From the NCBI GenBank assembly GCA_947442095.1, contig CANEVG010000242.1, positions 1 to 5,792 on the forward strand: 5,792 bases of DNA. The letters are read 5' to 3'. The position numbers and the translations under genes were made by a program. Each line of letters opens with the position of its first letter. Within the stretch, counting starts at the first letter, position 1. Origin of the DNA: Sphingomonadaceae bacterium. Lineage in GTDB: Bacteria; Pseudomonadota; Alphaproteobacteria; Sphingomonadales; Sphingomonadaceae. Below, piece after piece: positions 5,346 through 5,792 of this stretch. Below the pieces are notes generated by a model that had not been told where the DNA came from, did not search any database, and saw only the letters and a program-made list of their open reading frames with translations.

Positions 5346-5782
5346 CATATCGCTCCGCGTTGGCTGGTGGGCATATCGGCATCCGGCGCCGGGCTTGCGG
5401 CTTTGACCGAGCCTTCCTCGAAACGGCTGTCGAGGCGGCGGCGCAGGCGCTCCATCTCGGTGCGCGCATCGCCCCATGCGCCGGCATCTGCATCAGCGCG
5501 GGCATCGGTCAGAGGCGCAAGCGCATCTGTCAACGTGTCGATAGCGGCTTGATGGTGCTGCGCGCGCGCATCGAGCCGGGCAATCGCGTCGCGGCTGTGA
5601 GCAGATGCCACGGCCATGCGCTGCAAACGTCGATCGAGCTTGCCGGACAGCTCGCGCAAGGCGCGGCGATTGGCAGCAAGGCCATCGCGCACTTCAAGGC
5701 GCAGGGCCCGAGCCTCGCGCAAGTTGCGCCGCGCCGCGCGCAGCGAGGAAAGACCAAGCCAGCCCGCCACACGCGCCATCAT
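5345..5782 (-). CDS. Hypothetical Arg/Ala-rich coiled-coil protein, possibly 5'-partial
   Basis: I do not recognise a family. The 145 residues are almost entirely predicted helix with spaced leucines and many Arg/Glu/Asp residues (for example LREARALRLEVRDGLA at 21-36 and MERLRRRLDSRFEEG near 111-125). This fits a long coiled coil, with a short unstructured tail (SPAPDADMPTSQRGAI). A weakly hydrophobic N-terminus (VAGWLGLSSL) is too short for a clear membrane segment. It overlaps the PilZ start by 1-4 bases, so the two are co-translated and may form a complex or work in the same process. The frame stays open to the right edge (codons for F-G-R precede the Met) and no good ribosome-binding site is visible, so the true start may lie outside the window. 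The Met at 5782 is the best start inside it. Confidence 0.65.
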   Translation of the reverse strand: MMARVAGWLGLSSLRAARRNLREARALRLEVRDGLAANRRALRELSGKLDRRLQRMAVASAHSRDAIARLDARAQHHQAAIDTLTDALAPLTDARADADAGAWGDARTEMERLRRRLDSRFEEGSVKAASPAPDADMPTSQRGAI

Positions 5783-5792
5783 GCGCCCGAAG

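Overview
The window is GC-rich DNA from an alphaproteobacterium, most likely a sphingomonad (Novosphingobium, Sphingomonas or Erythrobacter type). This assignment rests on the strong G/C preference at third codon positions, the Ala/Arg/Asp-rich proteins, and the style of the RTX repeats and the TolC protein. It is inferred from style, not from a database match. All four genes I support lie on the minus strand, so the genetic order reads from the right edge to the left edge.

From right to left: (1) a small Arg/Ala-rich coiled-coil protein at 5345-5782, perhaps continuing beyond the right edge; (2) a single-domain PilZ protein, a predicted c-di-GMP receptor, at 4998-5345, whose start overlaps the stop of gene 1; (3) an intergenic stretch of about 110 bp dense in dyad symmetry; (4) a TolC-family type I secretion outer-membrane protein at 2586-4886, with a Pro/Ala-rich stretch of about 310 residues between its signal peptide and its TolC domain; (5) a 150-bp intergenic stretch with a strong two-tier stem-loop; (6) the first 811 codons of a large RTX (GGxGxD) protein, 2435 to the left edge, which runs out of the window still in repeats.

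The simplest reading is a type I secretion and surface-adhesion locus. The RTX protein would be the secreted or cell-surface substrate and the TolC homologue its outer-membrane exit duct. The neighbouring PilZ protein may connect the locus to c-di-GMP, the usual sessile/motile switch. The ABC transporter and membrane-fusion partner are not in the window. The link between PilZ and secretion is inferred from gene order only.

The most unusual item is the TolC protein. At 766 aa it is far longer than the usual 420-500 aa, and the extra length is low-complexity, proline-rich and predicted periplasmic. It contains three in-frame tandem-repeat tracts (15, 12 and 6 bp units) and shows relaxed codon bias compared with the TolC domain. 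The second item of interest is the N-terminal part of the RTX protein: a basic leader, a small beta-like module with a VFADGSRIIIPG core, and a central domain I cannot assign. No rRNA, tRNA, CRISPR or mobile element is visible.
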